Origin: JAFKKS01 sp050187875
Lineage (GTDB): Bacteria; Pseudomonadota; Alphaproteobacteria; Rhizobiales; Xanthobacteraceae
NCBI GenBank assembly: GCA_050187875.1
Contig: JBFWXB010000001.1
Span: 62,001 to 126,000, forward strand
Reading direction: 5' to 3'
Length of the DNA stretch: 64,000 nt
A model generated the notes under the pieces. It searched no databases, was not told where the DNA came from, and saw nothing but the letters and a program-made list of their open reading frames with translations. Position 1 is the stretch's first letter. The number at the start of each line of letters is the position of its first letter. The position numbers were made by a program, and so were the translations under genes. Positions 1-8,498 of the stretch are shown piece by piece.

Positions 1-594
1 TTTAAAGCCGAATACGCCGCAGGCGGCGGCGGGGACGCGGATCGAGCCGCCGCCATCGGAGCCGAGCGCAATCGTCGCCATGCCGGTGGCGACCGCCGCC
101 GCGCTGCCGCCGGACGAACCGCCCGAATTGCTGCCGATCGCGAACGGCGTGCTGGTCGGGCCGACGACGTAGTTGTCGGTTGTGTTTTTGTGGCCGAATT
201 CGGACGTGTTGGTCTTGCCGATCGGAATGGCGCCGGCGTCGAGCAAGCGCTGGACGTGATCGGCCGTGCGCGGCGCGACGAAGTCGGCGAACGCCCGCGA
301 GCCGTAGGTGTTGCGCACGCCCGCGAGCGAGTCGGAGAGGTCCTTGAGGCCGAGCGGAACGCCGAACAGGCGCGGCAGCTTTCCGTCGTGCGCCTTCAGC
401 TTCGCTTCGGCTTCGCGCGCCGCCTTCAGCGCAATCTCGGACGTGACGGTGACGAATGCGTTGATCGGCGCGTCCTTCTCCTCGATGCGCTTGAGGCAGG
501 CTTCGACCACCTCGACCGGAGACAATTCGCGCTTGAGATAGAGGCGGTGAAGATCGGCGATGCTGAGATAGGCGATATCAAAGGAAGGAGGCAC
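1..594 (-). CDS. Amidase (amidase signature family), 3' part beyond the left edge
   Basis: This is the N-terminal 198 residues of an amidase-signature hydrolase, which cleaves a carboxamide with a Ser-cisSer-Lys triad. The catalytic Lys is visible as K84 (GLKDL), the cis-Ser as S160 in GGSSGGS and the nucleophile as S184 in GGGSIR, with family-typical spacing. A GTG at 594 gives the start MPPSFDIAYL and has AAGGA about 8 nt upstream. It begins 32 bp after the ABC ATPase stop on the same strand, so it is probably the last gene of that importer operon and may act on the imported compound. The C-terminus and substrate cannot be seen. Confidence 0.9.
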   Translation of the reverse strand, partial: MPPSFDIAYLSIADLHRLYLKRELSPVEVVEACLKRIEEKDAPINAFVTVTSEIALKAAREAEAKLKAHDGKLPRLFGVPLGLKDLSDSLAGVRNTYGSRAFADFVAPRTADHVQRLLDAGAIPIGKTNTSEFGHKNTTDNYVVGPTSTPFAIGSNSGGSSGGSAAAVATGMATIALGSDGGGSIRVPAAACGVFGFK

Positions 595-626
595 TTGGGA
601 TTTTCCTTTTTCTTATAGGTTGTGCG

Positions 627-1790
627 CTAGAGATCGACGACCACGCAGTGCTGCGGATCGATGGTGAGAACAGCCTCGTCCGAAACCGCGAAGCGCTCGG
701 TGGGCGGACGGCGCACGACAAGTTGCCCCCACTTCGTCTCGACCAGATACTCGATGAAATCGCCGCTGAACGTGCTGCGCAGGATTTTGCACGGCCACTG
801 GTTGGGCGCGGATGCCAGAGACGCCTTCGCTGAAAGCGTCGGATAGACCGCGCGAACGGCAAGCCTATGCTCGGCTGACGACGAGCGCGGATCGATCGCA
901 CGGATGCGGCTGCCGTCGCTGGCGACGAAATCAACAAGCTCGCCGGAACGGCTCGCCGCATCGATGCGCCCGGCGATCAGATTGGCGGAACCGATGAAGT
1001 TGGCGACGAAGCTGTTGGCCGGCAGATTGTAAAGCTCGTCCGGCGAGGCGATCTGTTGGATCTTGCCGCCCGACATGACGATGATCCGATCGGACATCGT
1101 CAGCGCCTCTTCCTGATCGTGCGTCACGTAGACCGAGGTGACGCCAAGCGCCTCCTGCAGCGCCTTGATCTCGTGGCGCATCTGCGCGCGCAGATTGGCA
1201 TCGAGGTTTGACAACGGCTCGTCGAACAAGATGACGTCCGGCGAGAACGCGACGGCGCGGGCGAGCGCGATACGCTGCTGTTGGCCGCCCGAAAGTGCGG
1301 AAGCGGGGCGCTGCGCATATTGTTGCATCTGCACGAGGCCGAGCACCCATTTGCCCTGACGCTCGATCTCCTCCTGTGTCCGCTTACGCACGCGCAGGCC
1401 GAAGACGACGTTCTCGAACGCGGTGAGATGTGGCCAGATCGCATACGACTGGAAGACCATCGACATGTTGCGATGCTCGGCCGGAATGTCGATGCCCTGC
1501 TTCGAGGAATAAACGACGCGGCCGCCAACGCGGATTTCTCCCGAGGTCGGACGCTCCAGGCCCGCGATCGAGCGAAGAATCGTGGTCTTGCCGCAGCCGG
1601 AGGGGCCGAGAAGCGTGAGGAATTCGCCCGCCTTGATGCGGAAGGACACGCCGTCGACGGCGACGACGGCACCGTAAGCGACGACGAGGTCCGAGACCTC
1701 GACGATGTATTCGGCCTTCTGCGCGGCGGCGACGGGCTGGTTGGCTGTCGGCATCTTTGTTTGCCTTGTCAGACTGTTCGGCGACATCAC
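627..1790 (-). CDS. ABC transporter ATP-binding protein, Fe3+/spermidine type
   Basis: This is the cytoplasmic ATPase of a binding-protein-dependent importer, 387 aa. Walker A (GPSGCGKTT, near residue 60), the signature LSGGQQQRIALARA, Walker B (VILFDEPLSNLD) and the switch His (VYVTHDQEEA) are present. They are followed by a C-terminal TOBE-like extension, as in PotA/FbpC/AfuC. The GTG at 1790 overlaps the permease stop. An ATG at 1754 (MPTANQ), preceded by AAGG, is a possible later start. It is the third gene of the binding protein-permease-ATPase-amidase operon. The substrate is unknown, since this ATPase family serves iron, polyamine, thiamine, phosphonate and sugar-phosphate importers. 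Confidence 0.93.
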   Translation of the reverse strand: MMSPNSLTRQTKMPTANQPVAAAQKAEYIVEVSDLVVAYGAVVAVDGVSFRIKAGEFLTLLGPSGCGKTTILRSIAGLERPTSGEIRVGGRVVYSSKQGIDIPAEHRNMSMVFQSYAIWPHLTAFENVVFGLRVRKRTQEEIERQGKWVLGLVQMQQYAQRPASALSGGQQQRIALARAVAFSPDVILFDEPLSNLDANLRAQMRHEIKALQEALGVTSVYVTHDQEEALTMSDRIIVMSGGKIQQIASPDELYNLPANSFVANFIGSANLIAGRIDAASRSGELVDFVASDGSRIRAIDPRSSSAEHRLAVRAVYPTLSAKASLASAPNQWPCKILRSTFSGDFIEYLVETKWGQLVVRRPPTERFAVSDEAVLTIDPQHCVVVDL

Positions 1791-3487
1791 GTCTGGGCGG
1801 TCTTGGTGAAGCGCAGCATCAGGATCATCGCCACGAGAAGCACGACGAGCTGGATGATCGCGAGCGTCGCCGCCTGTTCGCGGCCTATCACTTGGTAGGC
1901 CTCGACGATCGACGGCGAGATCACCTTCGAGTTCGGGCCGACGAGCAGGATCGACGCGCCGAGCTCACGAACACTGACGATGAAAAGGAGAATCCACGCC
2001 GCGATCAGCCCCGGCTTCAGCAGCGGCACGGTGACTCTGCGCAACTGATAAAGCCGCCCTGCCCCACTGACTTTCGCCGCTTCCTCGAGGCTCTTGTCGA
2101 GTTGGAAGACGACGCTTGCGATCGTGCGTACGCCGATCGGCAGGAACACGGTCATGTACGCGAGCCAGAGCAGCACCAGCGTTCCGTACATCTTGCCGGG
2201 GAACTGTAGCCACGCCCACAGCAGACCGAACGCGAACACGAGGCGAGGCACCGCGATTGGGATCATCACGACATATTCGACGAAACGGCCGATGCTGCGC
2301 GGCAACGGCGAGCGGTAGATGAGCCAGACGACGAAGCCCATGAGGATGATGCCGGTCGTTGCCGTCGTCACGCCGAGGATCAAGCTGTTTGTCAGTGATG
2401 CAATCACGTCGGGCGAGCTCAGCGTCTCGACGTAGTTGTTGAACGTCCAGACCTTGGTCGAGAAATACACCGTCGACAGGCGCTGGAACGAATTGACGAG
2501 CAGCATCAGCACCGGCAGCACGACAGCGACCAGCGTGTAGACCGTGATCATCGTCAACAGGCGAGGCTTCGACTGCCGCGTCTCGATGCCGCGCGCGCGA
2601 TAGGCCTTGCCCGTCACGGTGGTGAAGTCGCGTTTGTCGAGTAGCTTGAAGTAGACATACATCAACGGGACAATGATCAAGAGCAGCGAGATGCCGAGCG
2701 CCGCCGCCTCGCCGTAAGCCGGCGGATATGAGCCTGCGAGCAGATAAATCCGCGTGCTGATCGTCTGGATATTCCCGGTGGCGCCGAGGATCAACGGCTC
2801 CGCGAAGGCGCCAAGCCCCTCTGCAAGGACGAAGATGGAAGCACTGAGAATCGCCGGCCGCATCAGCGGCACGGTCACGCGCATCAAGGTCTGCCGCTTG
2901 GATGCGCCGAAAACCTGCGCGCACTCCTCGAGCGCGGGATTGAGGAGCTGCATGGCGCCACCGATGATGACGAAGGCGACCGCGGCGCCCGTGAACGCCA
3001 TGACGACGGCGATGCCGGTCAAGGACGAGACGTTGACGATCGAGTCCGAAAGCCCGAAGGCGAATCCGATCTGATTGATGAGCCCCGAGCGCGGTGACGC
3101 CAGCGCGAGCCACGCCAAGGCCGGCACCAGCGGCGTGACGTAGTATGGCAGGATCAGCAGACGCTCGAAGAGCCAGCGGCCGGGAACGTCGGTGCGGAAC
3201 ACGATCCATGCCGCGATGAAGCCGCACGGAATTGCGATGACCGTGGAGACCACGGCAAGCACGATCGTATTGAAGATCGTGTCGACGTTGCGCGCGGAAA
3301 AGACGAGGGCGAAGTTGACAAAGCCGTATCGCGCCGGCTCGTTGGCCGGACTGACCCGGAGCGCCACCTCGACGAGGTAGAGCATCGGGTACAGCACCAG
3401 CAGAACGACGATCAGCAGCGCCACATAGGCGACGAGCTGCTGAAGAGACAGCCCGCGCCGAAGCCGGTTGACGAGAGACGCACCCAC
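1787..3487 (-). CDS. ABC transporter permease with two fused transmembrane domains
   Basis: This inner-membrane permease has 566 aa and about twelve hydrophobic helices. It is a tandem fusion of two BPD_transp_1 domains, and each half carries an EAA-type coupling loop (EECAQVFGASKRQTLMRV and EEAAKVSGAGRLYQLRRV). This layout is usual for Fe3+/thiamine/2-aminoethylphosphonate-type importers, where one chain replaces a heterodimer. The GTG at 3487 follows the binding-protein stop by 25 bp, and the 3' end overlaps the ATPase gene by 4 bp, which suggests translational coupling. A paralogous fused permease lies at 18109-19830. Confidence 0.93.
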   Translation of the reverse strand: MGASLVNRLRRGLSLQQLVAYVALLIVVLLVLYPMLYLVEVALRVSPANEPARYGFVNFALVFSARNVDTIFNTIVLAVVSTVIAIPCGFIAAWIVFRTDVPGRWLFERLLILPYYVTPLVPALAWLALASPRSGLINQIGFAFGLSDSIVNVSSLTGIAVVMAFTGAAVAFVIIGGAMQLLNPALEECAQVFGASKRQTLMRVTVPLMRPAILSASIFVLAEGLGAFAEPLILGATGNIQTISTRIYLLAGSYPPAYGEAAALGISLLLIIVPLMYVYFKLLDKRDFTTVTGKAYRARGIETRQSKPRLLTMITVYTLVAVVLPVLMLLVNSFQRLSTVYFSTKVWTFNNYVETLSSPDVIASLTNSLILGVTTATTGIILMGFVVWLIYRSPLPRSIGRFVEYVVMIPIAVPRLVFAFGLLWAWLQFPGKMYGTLVLLWLAYMTVFLPIGVRTIASVVFQLDKSLEEAAKVSGAGRLYQLRRVTVPLLKPGLIAAWILLFIVSVRELGASILLVGPNSKVISPSIVEAYQVIGREQAATLAIIQLVVLLVAMILMLRFTKTAQT

Positions 3488-3512
3488 CGAAACGCACTCG
3501 GCCGAAAGCTAC

Positions 3513-4595
3513 TTACTTGCCGAGCACGACCGCCCAGTCTTTCTCGAATGTCTTGCGCGCGGAGGCGACCTGCGCCCAATCCGGCACCAGGAACTTGACG
3601 TCGCTCGGCGCGCCCGAATTCTTCGGCGGCTCGACGTCGGTCCGCGAGGAGAAGTACTGCATGATGCTGACGATCGCCGTCTGCCCCTTCTTCGACAGCA
3701 GATAATCGACGAGCAGGCGCGCCGCTTGCGGATGCGGTGCGCTCGAGACGACCGACACGCCCTCGAGCGTCGCCGGCACGCCGTCCTTGGGATAGACGAT
3801 CTTGAAGGGCGCACCCTTGTCGATGTATTGCATCGCGCCGGAAATCTGACCGTTGATCGCCACGAGGTCAGAGCCCGCGACGAGCCGGTCGAACTGCTGG
3901 GTGAAGGAGTCGAAGGCGATCGGCTGCAGCGGCGCGATGCCCTTGGTCCAGTAATCCTCGCCGTAAAGGTCCGCCAGCGTTTTCCACTGCGCGAACTGAA
4001 GGCCCGAGGTCGTGTTCTTGAGGCTGGCGCGGCGGCCGGCGAAGCGCTTGTCGGTCAGGTCTTTCCAGCCCTGCGGCGGGTTCGGTCCGATCGTCGTTGT
4101 GTTGTAGACTATTCCAGTTGCCACAAGCCCCCACGACGTCCAGAAGCCGGGCGGCGTGCTCTGCATGTGCGGATCGGTATATCCCTTCAGCTCCGGCGAA
4201 TTGTATTGCGCGATCGTCTTCGCCTTCTGCATGTCGTTGAGCAGCGTCGGGTCGGAGAGGACGAGAACGTCGACGAGCGTGTTGTTCGTCTTCACCTCCT
4301 GCTCGACCTTGGCGAACAGCGAGCCGGTTTGCGCCCAGACCGATTGCGTTCTGATCTCCGGGAAGAGCTTGTTGAATTCCTTCAACACAGCGAGCTGCTG
4401 CGCCTGCCCGGCCGGCGCGTAGAGGACGACCACGCCTTCCTTCTTCGCGGCTTCGACATCCGCACAGGTGAGGAAGCCCTGCACCTCTTTCGGCGCGCTG
4501 CAAGCGGCGCCTGCCGTCTGGCTTACCGCACTTCCCGCCGCGGCGATCCAGGCCAGAGACGCGAGACCGGCCACAATCTTCGCAGTGCCACCCAT
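3513..4595 (-). CDS. ABC transporter substrate-binding protein, Fe3+/AfuA-like
   Basis: This periplasmic binding protein has 360 aa and belongs to the extracellular solute-binding family that includes FbpA, AfuA and PhnS-like proteins. The chosen ATG at 4595 gives a clean signal peptide (MGGTAKIVAGLASLAWIAAAGSAVSQ) and follows GGGAG/GGGAAGAA. The open frame runs upstream to 4700, but that part crosses the promoter and operator. It heads the leftward operon with permease, ATPase and amidase. A TTGACA box and a LacI-like dyad lie 64-105 bp upstream. The ligand cannot be read from the sequence; sugar phosphates, iron and polyamines are all bound by relatives. Confidence 0.9.
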   Translation of the reverse strand: MGGTAKIVAGLASLAWIAAAGSAVSQTAGAACSAPKEVQGFLTCADVEAAKKEGVVVLYAPAGQAQQLAVLKEFNKLFPEIRTQSVWAQTGSLFAKVEQEVKTNNTLVDVLVLSDPTLLNDMQKAKTIAQYNSPELKGYTDPHMQSTPPGFWTSWGLVATGIVYNTTTIGPNPPQGWKDLTDKRFAGRRASLKNTTSGLQFAQWKTLADLYGEDYWTKGIAPLQPIAFDSFTQQFDRLVAGSDLVAINGQISGAMQYIDKGAPFKIVYPKDGVPATLEGVSVVSSAPHPQAARLLVDYLLSKKGQTAIVSIMQYFSSRTDVEPPKNSGAPSDVKFLVPDWAQVASARKTFEKDWAVVLGK

Positions 4596-4658
4596 TTCTT
4601 CCCAACTCCCTCGTTGCGCTGATACGCGCCCCACACCCGGTCGGGCGCAAGCGAATTT

Positions 4659-4700
4659 CTGTAATCGCTTACAGTACGGACGCGACTGATCGCATGTCAA
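4659..4700 (-). promoter_or_regulatory. Promoter with LacI-type operator for the leftward ABC/amidase operon
   Basis: On the minus strand a perfect -35 box TTGACA (4700-4695) is followed after 18 nt by TACTGT (4676-4671) as a candidate -10. The dyad CTGTAATCGCTTACAG (4659-4674) overlaps this -10 and is palindromic at 14 of 16 positions around a central CG, as LacI-family operators are. Its 12-bp core GTAATCGCTTAC recurs exactly at 8421-8432. Binding here would block the promoter. The match is seen in sequence; the regulator assignment is inferred. Confidence 0.7.
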
Positions 4701-4907
4701 CGGCTGTCAGCGCAGACCCAGAGCGTCATATTTGCGCAGCGTCCGAGGCTCAAACCCGTCGACGGCAGGTGCAGGGGCAGACACCATCGAAAAATGGCCG
4801 TTTCTGCCAAGGAACCGCGCGACGCCCGTGCAATGAGGAAACGCTGCCCCGGCGCTGAACAAAGCCGCACGTCCGCGGGCGCAGCCTTTTTCCTCCACAT
4901 GTTCCTG

Positions 4908-4951
4908 TTGACAGCGGATGTTTCATTCCACCATTCTGTAACCGCTTTCAC
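4908..4951 (+). promoter_or_regulatory. Promoter with LacI-type operator for the cupin gene
   Basis: TTGACA at 4908-4913 is followed by a weak candidate -10 (CATTCT, 4932-4937). The LacI-like site CTGTAACCGCTTTCAC (4936-4951) fits TGTAANCGNTTNCA. The arrangement mirrors 4659-4700 and 8394-8434. The rest of the 4596-5021 gap holds no convincing gene. Confidence 0.6.
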
Positions 4952-5021
4952 ATTTCGCCGCGCCGCTGCGTTTCGCGCCTGGTGCGCGATGCAATTCAAC
5001 CCGAATGATCAGAGGAATACG

Positions 5022-5696
5022 ATGGGCACGCTGATGCGGTTGGCGACGATGTCAACCTTGACGCAACGAAACGAAAATCACCGGCTTGTCCAAGTCGTGT
5101 TTTCCCAAGGCGATCTCGTCGATAGCCGCATCATGGCGGTCGAACGTTCCACATATTTCGCGTCCGGCCGTTCGCCCGTTCATGCAGAAAGCCCGACGGA
5201 AGAGATCATTTATTTCAAGCGCGGGCGCGGGAAAGTCCTGCTCGGCAAGGACTACGTGAACGTCGGCCCGGGAGATGCCGTCGCCATTCCGACAGCAATC
5301 GAGCACCATGTCGTCAATTCGGGCGAGGATGTTCTCGAGCACATCCTCATCTCGGCGGATATCGGAAACTGCCCGCTGCAGAAGGATTACAAGGCCCACC
5401 CCGGAGATTGTCTGCCGGAAGATCAAACGCGCCTCCTCAGCCGGCTGACTTGCCGCAGAATGACGATCGCAGAGGGTGAGAAGAACGAAGAACTGCAGCT
5501 GCCCAAGCACGAGAGCGTCTACACGATCTCGGCCGGACACGCGGTGGCCCACGTCAAGCTCGCCGGCACCGATTATGAGTGGCAGTACGCGCTCGACGCT
5601 TCGCATTGCATCTGGATTCCACCGGGCGTGCCGCATGCGTTCCGCAATATCGGTGACACGCCGCTCCATCTCGTCAGCTTCCAGTGCCGCGTGTAG
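5022..5696 (+). CDS. Bicupin-domain protein
   Basis: This 224-aa cytoplasmic protein has two cupin beta-barrels. The first spans about residues 50-120 (HAESPTEEIIYFKRGRGKVLLG and later PTAIEHHVVNSG). The second spans about residues 160-222 (LPKHESVYTISAGHAVAHVK and PPGVPHAFRNIG), so both keep His/Glu residues suited to metal binding. The ATG at 5022 follows AGAGGA; the frame is open back to 4794, but that part contains the promoter and operator. It may act as an isomerase, dioxygenase or sugar-sensing protein. The family does not fix a reaction, and the regulon context suggests a role in catabolism of the imported compound. Confidence 0.8.
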   Translation: MGTLMRLATMSTLTQRNENHRLVQVVFSQGDLVDSRIMAVERSTYFASGRSPVHAESPTEEIIYFKRGRGKVLLGKDYVNVGPGDAVAIPTAIEHHVVNSGEDVLEHILISADIGNCPLQKDYKAHPGDCLPEDQTRLLSRLTCRRMTIAEGEKNEELQLPKHESVYTISAGHAVAHVKLAGTDYEWQYALDASHCIWIPPGVPHAFRNIGDTPLHLVSFQCRV

Positions 5697-5861
5697 GCAT
5701 CATGCGCGCGCCCGTCGCGAAACTTTGCGCTCGCTCACAAGCGGGCGCCAAGGCTTCGTGCGAGCGCGCATAACGAGGCCAGCAAGTCTCGTGGCGCGCT
5801 TTTCTATTGCCCAGGTGGTTTCGCGCCGCTCACCGCCACGCATCAATTAGGATACAGGCAA

Positions 5862-7091
5862 GTGCAGGGGTTTTCCCCCAAGGTTGGCAGCGTGGCGGTC
5901 GCTCGGGCCGCCGCGACGGCCCCAAACAATCGGCAGCCAAAAAGGCTCAAGGACATTCTCGCACTCGACGATTTCGATCGCGCCGCGCGGAAGCATCTGC
6001 CGCGCATGGTGTACGGCTTCATCTCCGGCGCCGTCGAGACGGGCGCCGCTCAGCGCGCGGCCGCCGCATCCTATCTCGATTATGCGCTTGTTCCGCGCAC
6101 CTTCGTCGACGTCTCGGCGCGCGAGCAGAGCATCACGCTTTTCGGGCGGACCTACGCGCTCCCCTTCGGAATTCCGCCGATCGGCGGCTCCGCCATCGCC
6201 GCCTATCGCGGCGATCTCGTGCTGGCGGAGGCGGCAGCACGCCTCAACCAGCCGATGATCATGAGCGCGTCCTCCCTGATCAAGCTCGAGGACGTCCATA
6301 AACAAAACCCCGCCGCCTGGTTCCAAGCCTATCTGCCGGGCGACAATCCGCGCATCGAAGCGATGGTCGCGCGCGTCGCCCGCGCCGGCTTCGAAACGCT
6401 GGTGATCACGGCGGACACGCCCGTTCCCGGAAACCGGGAAAATAACGTCCGCAACGGCTACAGCATGCCGATCCGTATCACCCCGCGGGTCGCACTGGAT
6501 TGCGCTCTCCATCCACGCTGGCTCTTGGGAACCATTGCCCGCACCTTCACGTCGGTCGGCGCGCCGCATTTCGAGAACATGGAGGCCGACCGAGGACCGC
6601 CGATGTTCTCGCGCGACTTCGCCCGCAACTTCAGTGCGCGCGACAAGCTGTCATGGACGCACCTCGAACTGATCCGCAGGCAATGGAAAGGCACGCTCGT
6701 CGTCAAAGGCCTGCTGTCGGTCGACGACGTGCGGCGCGCGCGCGAGATCGGCGCGGACGGCGTGATCCTGTCAAATCACGGCGGACGGCAGCTCGATCAC
6801 GCAATCGCCCCGCTGCGCATCCTCCCGCGCGTCAAAGCCGAGGTACCCGGGCTGACCATCATGATCGACGGCAGCATTCGCCGTGGAACCGATGTGCTCA
6901 AGGCGCTTGCGCTCGGCGCGGCCGCAGTTTTCGTCGGACGCCCTTTCATCTATGCCGCAGCGATCGCGGGCATACCCGGCGTCCTGCATGCCTCCAAGCT
7001 GCTGAGCGACGAAATTGATCGCGACATGGCGCTGCTCGGTGTGACGAAGCTTGCCGCACTCTCCCAGGACCATCTGACCTTCGCTCGCTGA
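5862..7091 (+). CDS. FMN-dependent alpha-hydroxy acid dehydrogenase
   Basis: This 409-aa flavoenzyme belongs to the lactate dehydrogenase/glycolate oxidase/mandelate dehydrogenase family, which oxidises a 2-hydroxy acid to the 2-keto acid. The FMN-binding TIM barrel is complete. The lysine motif LVVKGLLSVDD, the catalytic base H306 in SNHGGRQLDH, and IMIDGSIRRGTDVLKALALGA for phosphate binding are all visible. The usual DGGIRRG reads DGSIRRG here. The GTG at 5862 is the longest start; a GTG at 5892 is possible. It lies 165 bp after the cupin gene and ends at a likely terminator, so it may share the cupin promoter. The substrate is unknown. Confidence 0.92.
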   Translation: MQGFSPKVGSVAVARAAATAPNNRQPKRLKDILALDDFDRAARKHLPRMVYGFISGAVETGAAQRAAAASYLDYALVPRTFVDVSAREQSITLFGRTYALPFGIPPIGGSAIAAYRGDLVLAEAAARLNQPMIMSASSLIKLEDVHKQNPAAWFQAYLPGDNPRIEAMVARVARAGFETLVITADTPVPGNRENNVRNGYSMPIRITPRVALDCALHPRWLLGTIARTFTSVGAPHFENMEADRGPPMFSRDFARNFSARDKLSWTHLELIRRQWKGTLVVKGLLSVDDVRRAREIGADGVILSNHGGRQLDHAIAPLRILPRVKAEVPGLTIMIDGSIRRGTDVLKALALGAAAVFVGRPFIYAAAIAGIPGVLHASKLLSDEIDRDMALLGVTKLAALSQDHLTFAR

Positions 7092-7092
7092 A

Positions 7093-7134
7093 GCGGCGGC
7101 ACGACTTTAGCCGTGCGTCGCCGCGCTCCTTTTT
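7093..7134 (+). terminator. Rho-independent terminator after the FMN dehydrogenase
   Basis: GCGGCGGCACG (7093-7103) pairs with CGTGCGTCGCCGC (7112-7124) with a 2-nt bulge. The stem is followed by GCTCCTTTTT. It lies directly after the stop at 7091 and separates this unit from lacI. Confidence 0.6.
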
Positions 7135-7201
7135 GCGAGCGGCGTCATCGCTTGGCTTCGCGCGCACGGCGGGGCAAAATCGACATCGCACCCTATTCAA
7201 A

Positions 7202-7215
7202 TGAAAGCGCTTTCA
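7202..7215. promoter_or_regulatory. Perfect LacI-family operator upstream of the regulator gene
   Basis: TGAAAGCGCTTTCA is a perfect 14-bp palindrome with a central GCGC, of the classic LacI/CcpA/GalR type. It lies 66 bp before the lacI start, which suggests autoregulation. It is related to the three TGTAANCGNTTNCA sites in this locus but is the most symmetric one. A convincing -35/-10 pair was not found around it. Confidence 0.7.
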
Positions 7216-7281
7216 CAATAAAAAGGGCGCTTGTCGTTGTTGTCAATACCGCTACGCTTGCGGCGTGGGGCGCTTCTCCGG

Positions 7282-8340
7282 ATGACCGTTCAAACACCTG
7301 CAAAACGCAGACGCCGGCAGTCGACTTCCGTGCATCTGCGCGACGTCGCCGCACAGGCCGGCGTGTCGACCGCGACGGTGTCGCGCGTGCTCAACGGCAC
7401 CGCGACCGTCAGCGACGCCGTGCGTGAGCGCGTCGAGCGCGCGACGCAAAAACTGGGTTACGTTCCCAACGGCGCGGCGCGCGCGCTCTCCTCGCGCCGC
7501 ATGCGCGCGATCGGCGCGATCGTGCCGAGCATCGAGAACGATGGCTTTGCCGCGGCTATATCCGGTCTTCAACGTCGTTTGGATGAGGCGGGATTTTCCT
7601 TGCTTCTAGCAAGCTCGCAGTACGACCCAAAGCTCGAGCTGCAAGAAGCCACAATGCTTCTGTCCCACGGCGTCGATGGCATCATGATCGTCGGCGCCGA
7701 GCACGATAAGGACCTGCTGCCGCTCATTCAGAAAAAGCAAATTCCGTTCGTCGAGACCTGGACGACCACTGACCGGCATCCATGCGTCGGCTTCGATAAC
7801 GCCAAGGCCGCGGCGCGCCTGACCGAATATCTCCTCGACATCGGCCATAAGCGTATCGGCGTCATTGCCGGCCAGACCCGTCACAACGACAGGGCCTCGC
7901 GACGCGTCGCCGGCATCCGCAAAAGCCTGGCCGACCGCGGCCTCAAGCTCGAATCGGAATGGCTGATCGAGCGACCCTATCGAATTCCAGACGGACGTCT
8001 GGCCATGAAGTCGCTGCTCTCGAGCGCCGCACGGCCGACTGCAGTCATCTGCGGCAACGATCAGCTCGCCTTCGGCGCGATGATCGAGGCGACGTCACAA
8101 GGATTGAAGATTCCGGACGACATATCCATCGCTGGCTTCAATGACCTCGACTATGCCGCCTATCTCAATCCGCCTCTCACCACGATGCGGGTCCCGGCCG
8201 AGGAGATCGGCCGCGCCGCAGGCGACTACCTCCTGGGAAAGATCACCGGGAACTCTGTGCTTCCGGTCACCGAGGTCGAGGTCAATCTCATCGTGCGGGG
8301 CAGCACGGGACCGTTAGTGCGCCGCAAAGGGCGGGCTTGA
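7282..8340 (+). CDS. LacI-family transcriptional regulator
   Basis: This 352-aa DNA-binding regulator has the N-terminal LacI helix-turn-helix and hinge (VHLRDVAAQAGVSTATVSRVLNGTATVSDAVRERV, then NGAARALSSRR). A periplasmic-binding-protein-like effector domain follows (about residues 70-345). The ATG at 7282 was chosen; the frame opens at 7231, but the extra residues are not family-like. It lies between two enzyme genes and a ribose-type importer. It probably represses all four units that carry CG-centred dyads (4659, 4936, 7202, 8419), released by a sugar-like ligand. The effector is unknown. Confidence 0.93.
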   Translation: MTVQTPAKRRRRQSTSVHLRDVAAQAGVSTATVSRVLNGTATVSDAVRERVERATQKLGYVPNGAARALSSRRMRAIGAIVPSIENDGFAAAISGLQRRLDEAGFSLLLASSQYDPKLELQEATMLLSHGVDGIMIVGAEHDKDLLPLIQKKQIPFVETWTTTDRHPCVGFDNAKAAARLTEYLLDIGHKRIGVIAGQTRHNDRASRRVAGIRKSLADRGLKLESEWLIERPYRIPDGRLAMKSLLSSAARPTAVICGNDQLAFGAMIEATSQGLKIPDDISIAGFNDLDYAAYLNPPLTTMRVPAEEIGRAAGDYLLGKITGNSVLPVTEVEVNLIVRGSTGPLVRRKGRA

Positions 8341-8393
8341 TCCGCAAGCGGTCGATTCACGCCGACTCTCCTGTCAACGTCGAAGCTGCATTG

Positions 8394-8434
8394 TTGACAG
8401 CGGCAGATCGCCGTGACCATGTAATCGCTTACGT
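8394..8434 (+). promoter_or_regulatory. Promoter with LacI-type operator for the ribose-type importer operon
   Basis: TTGACA (8394-8399) is followed after 18 nt by CATGTA (8418-8423). The dyad ATGTAATCGCTTACGT (8419-8434) overlaps this position and shares the 12-bp core GTAATCGCTTAC with the site at 4659-4674. The operator starts 19 nt after the -35 box, against 20 nt in the leftward promoter. Confidence 0.68.
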
Positions 8435-8498
8435 GCCTGGCCTGTCGCTTGATCCCAAGGCGCTGGGCATGATCCAACCCGATGACCGGAGACGACCG

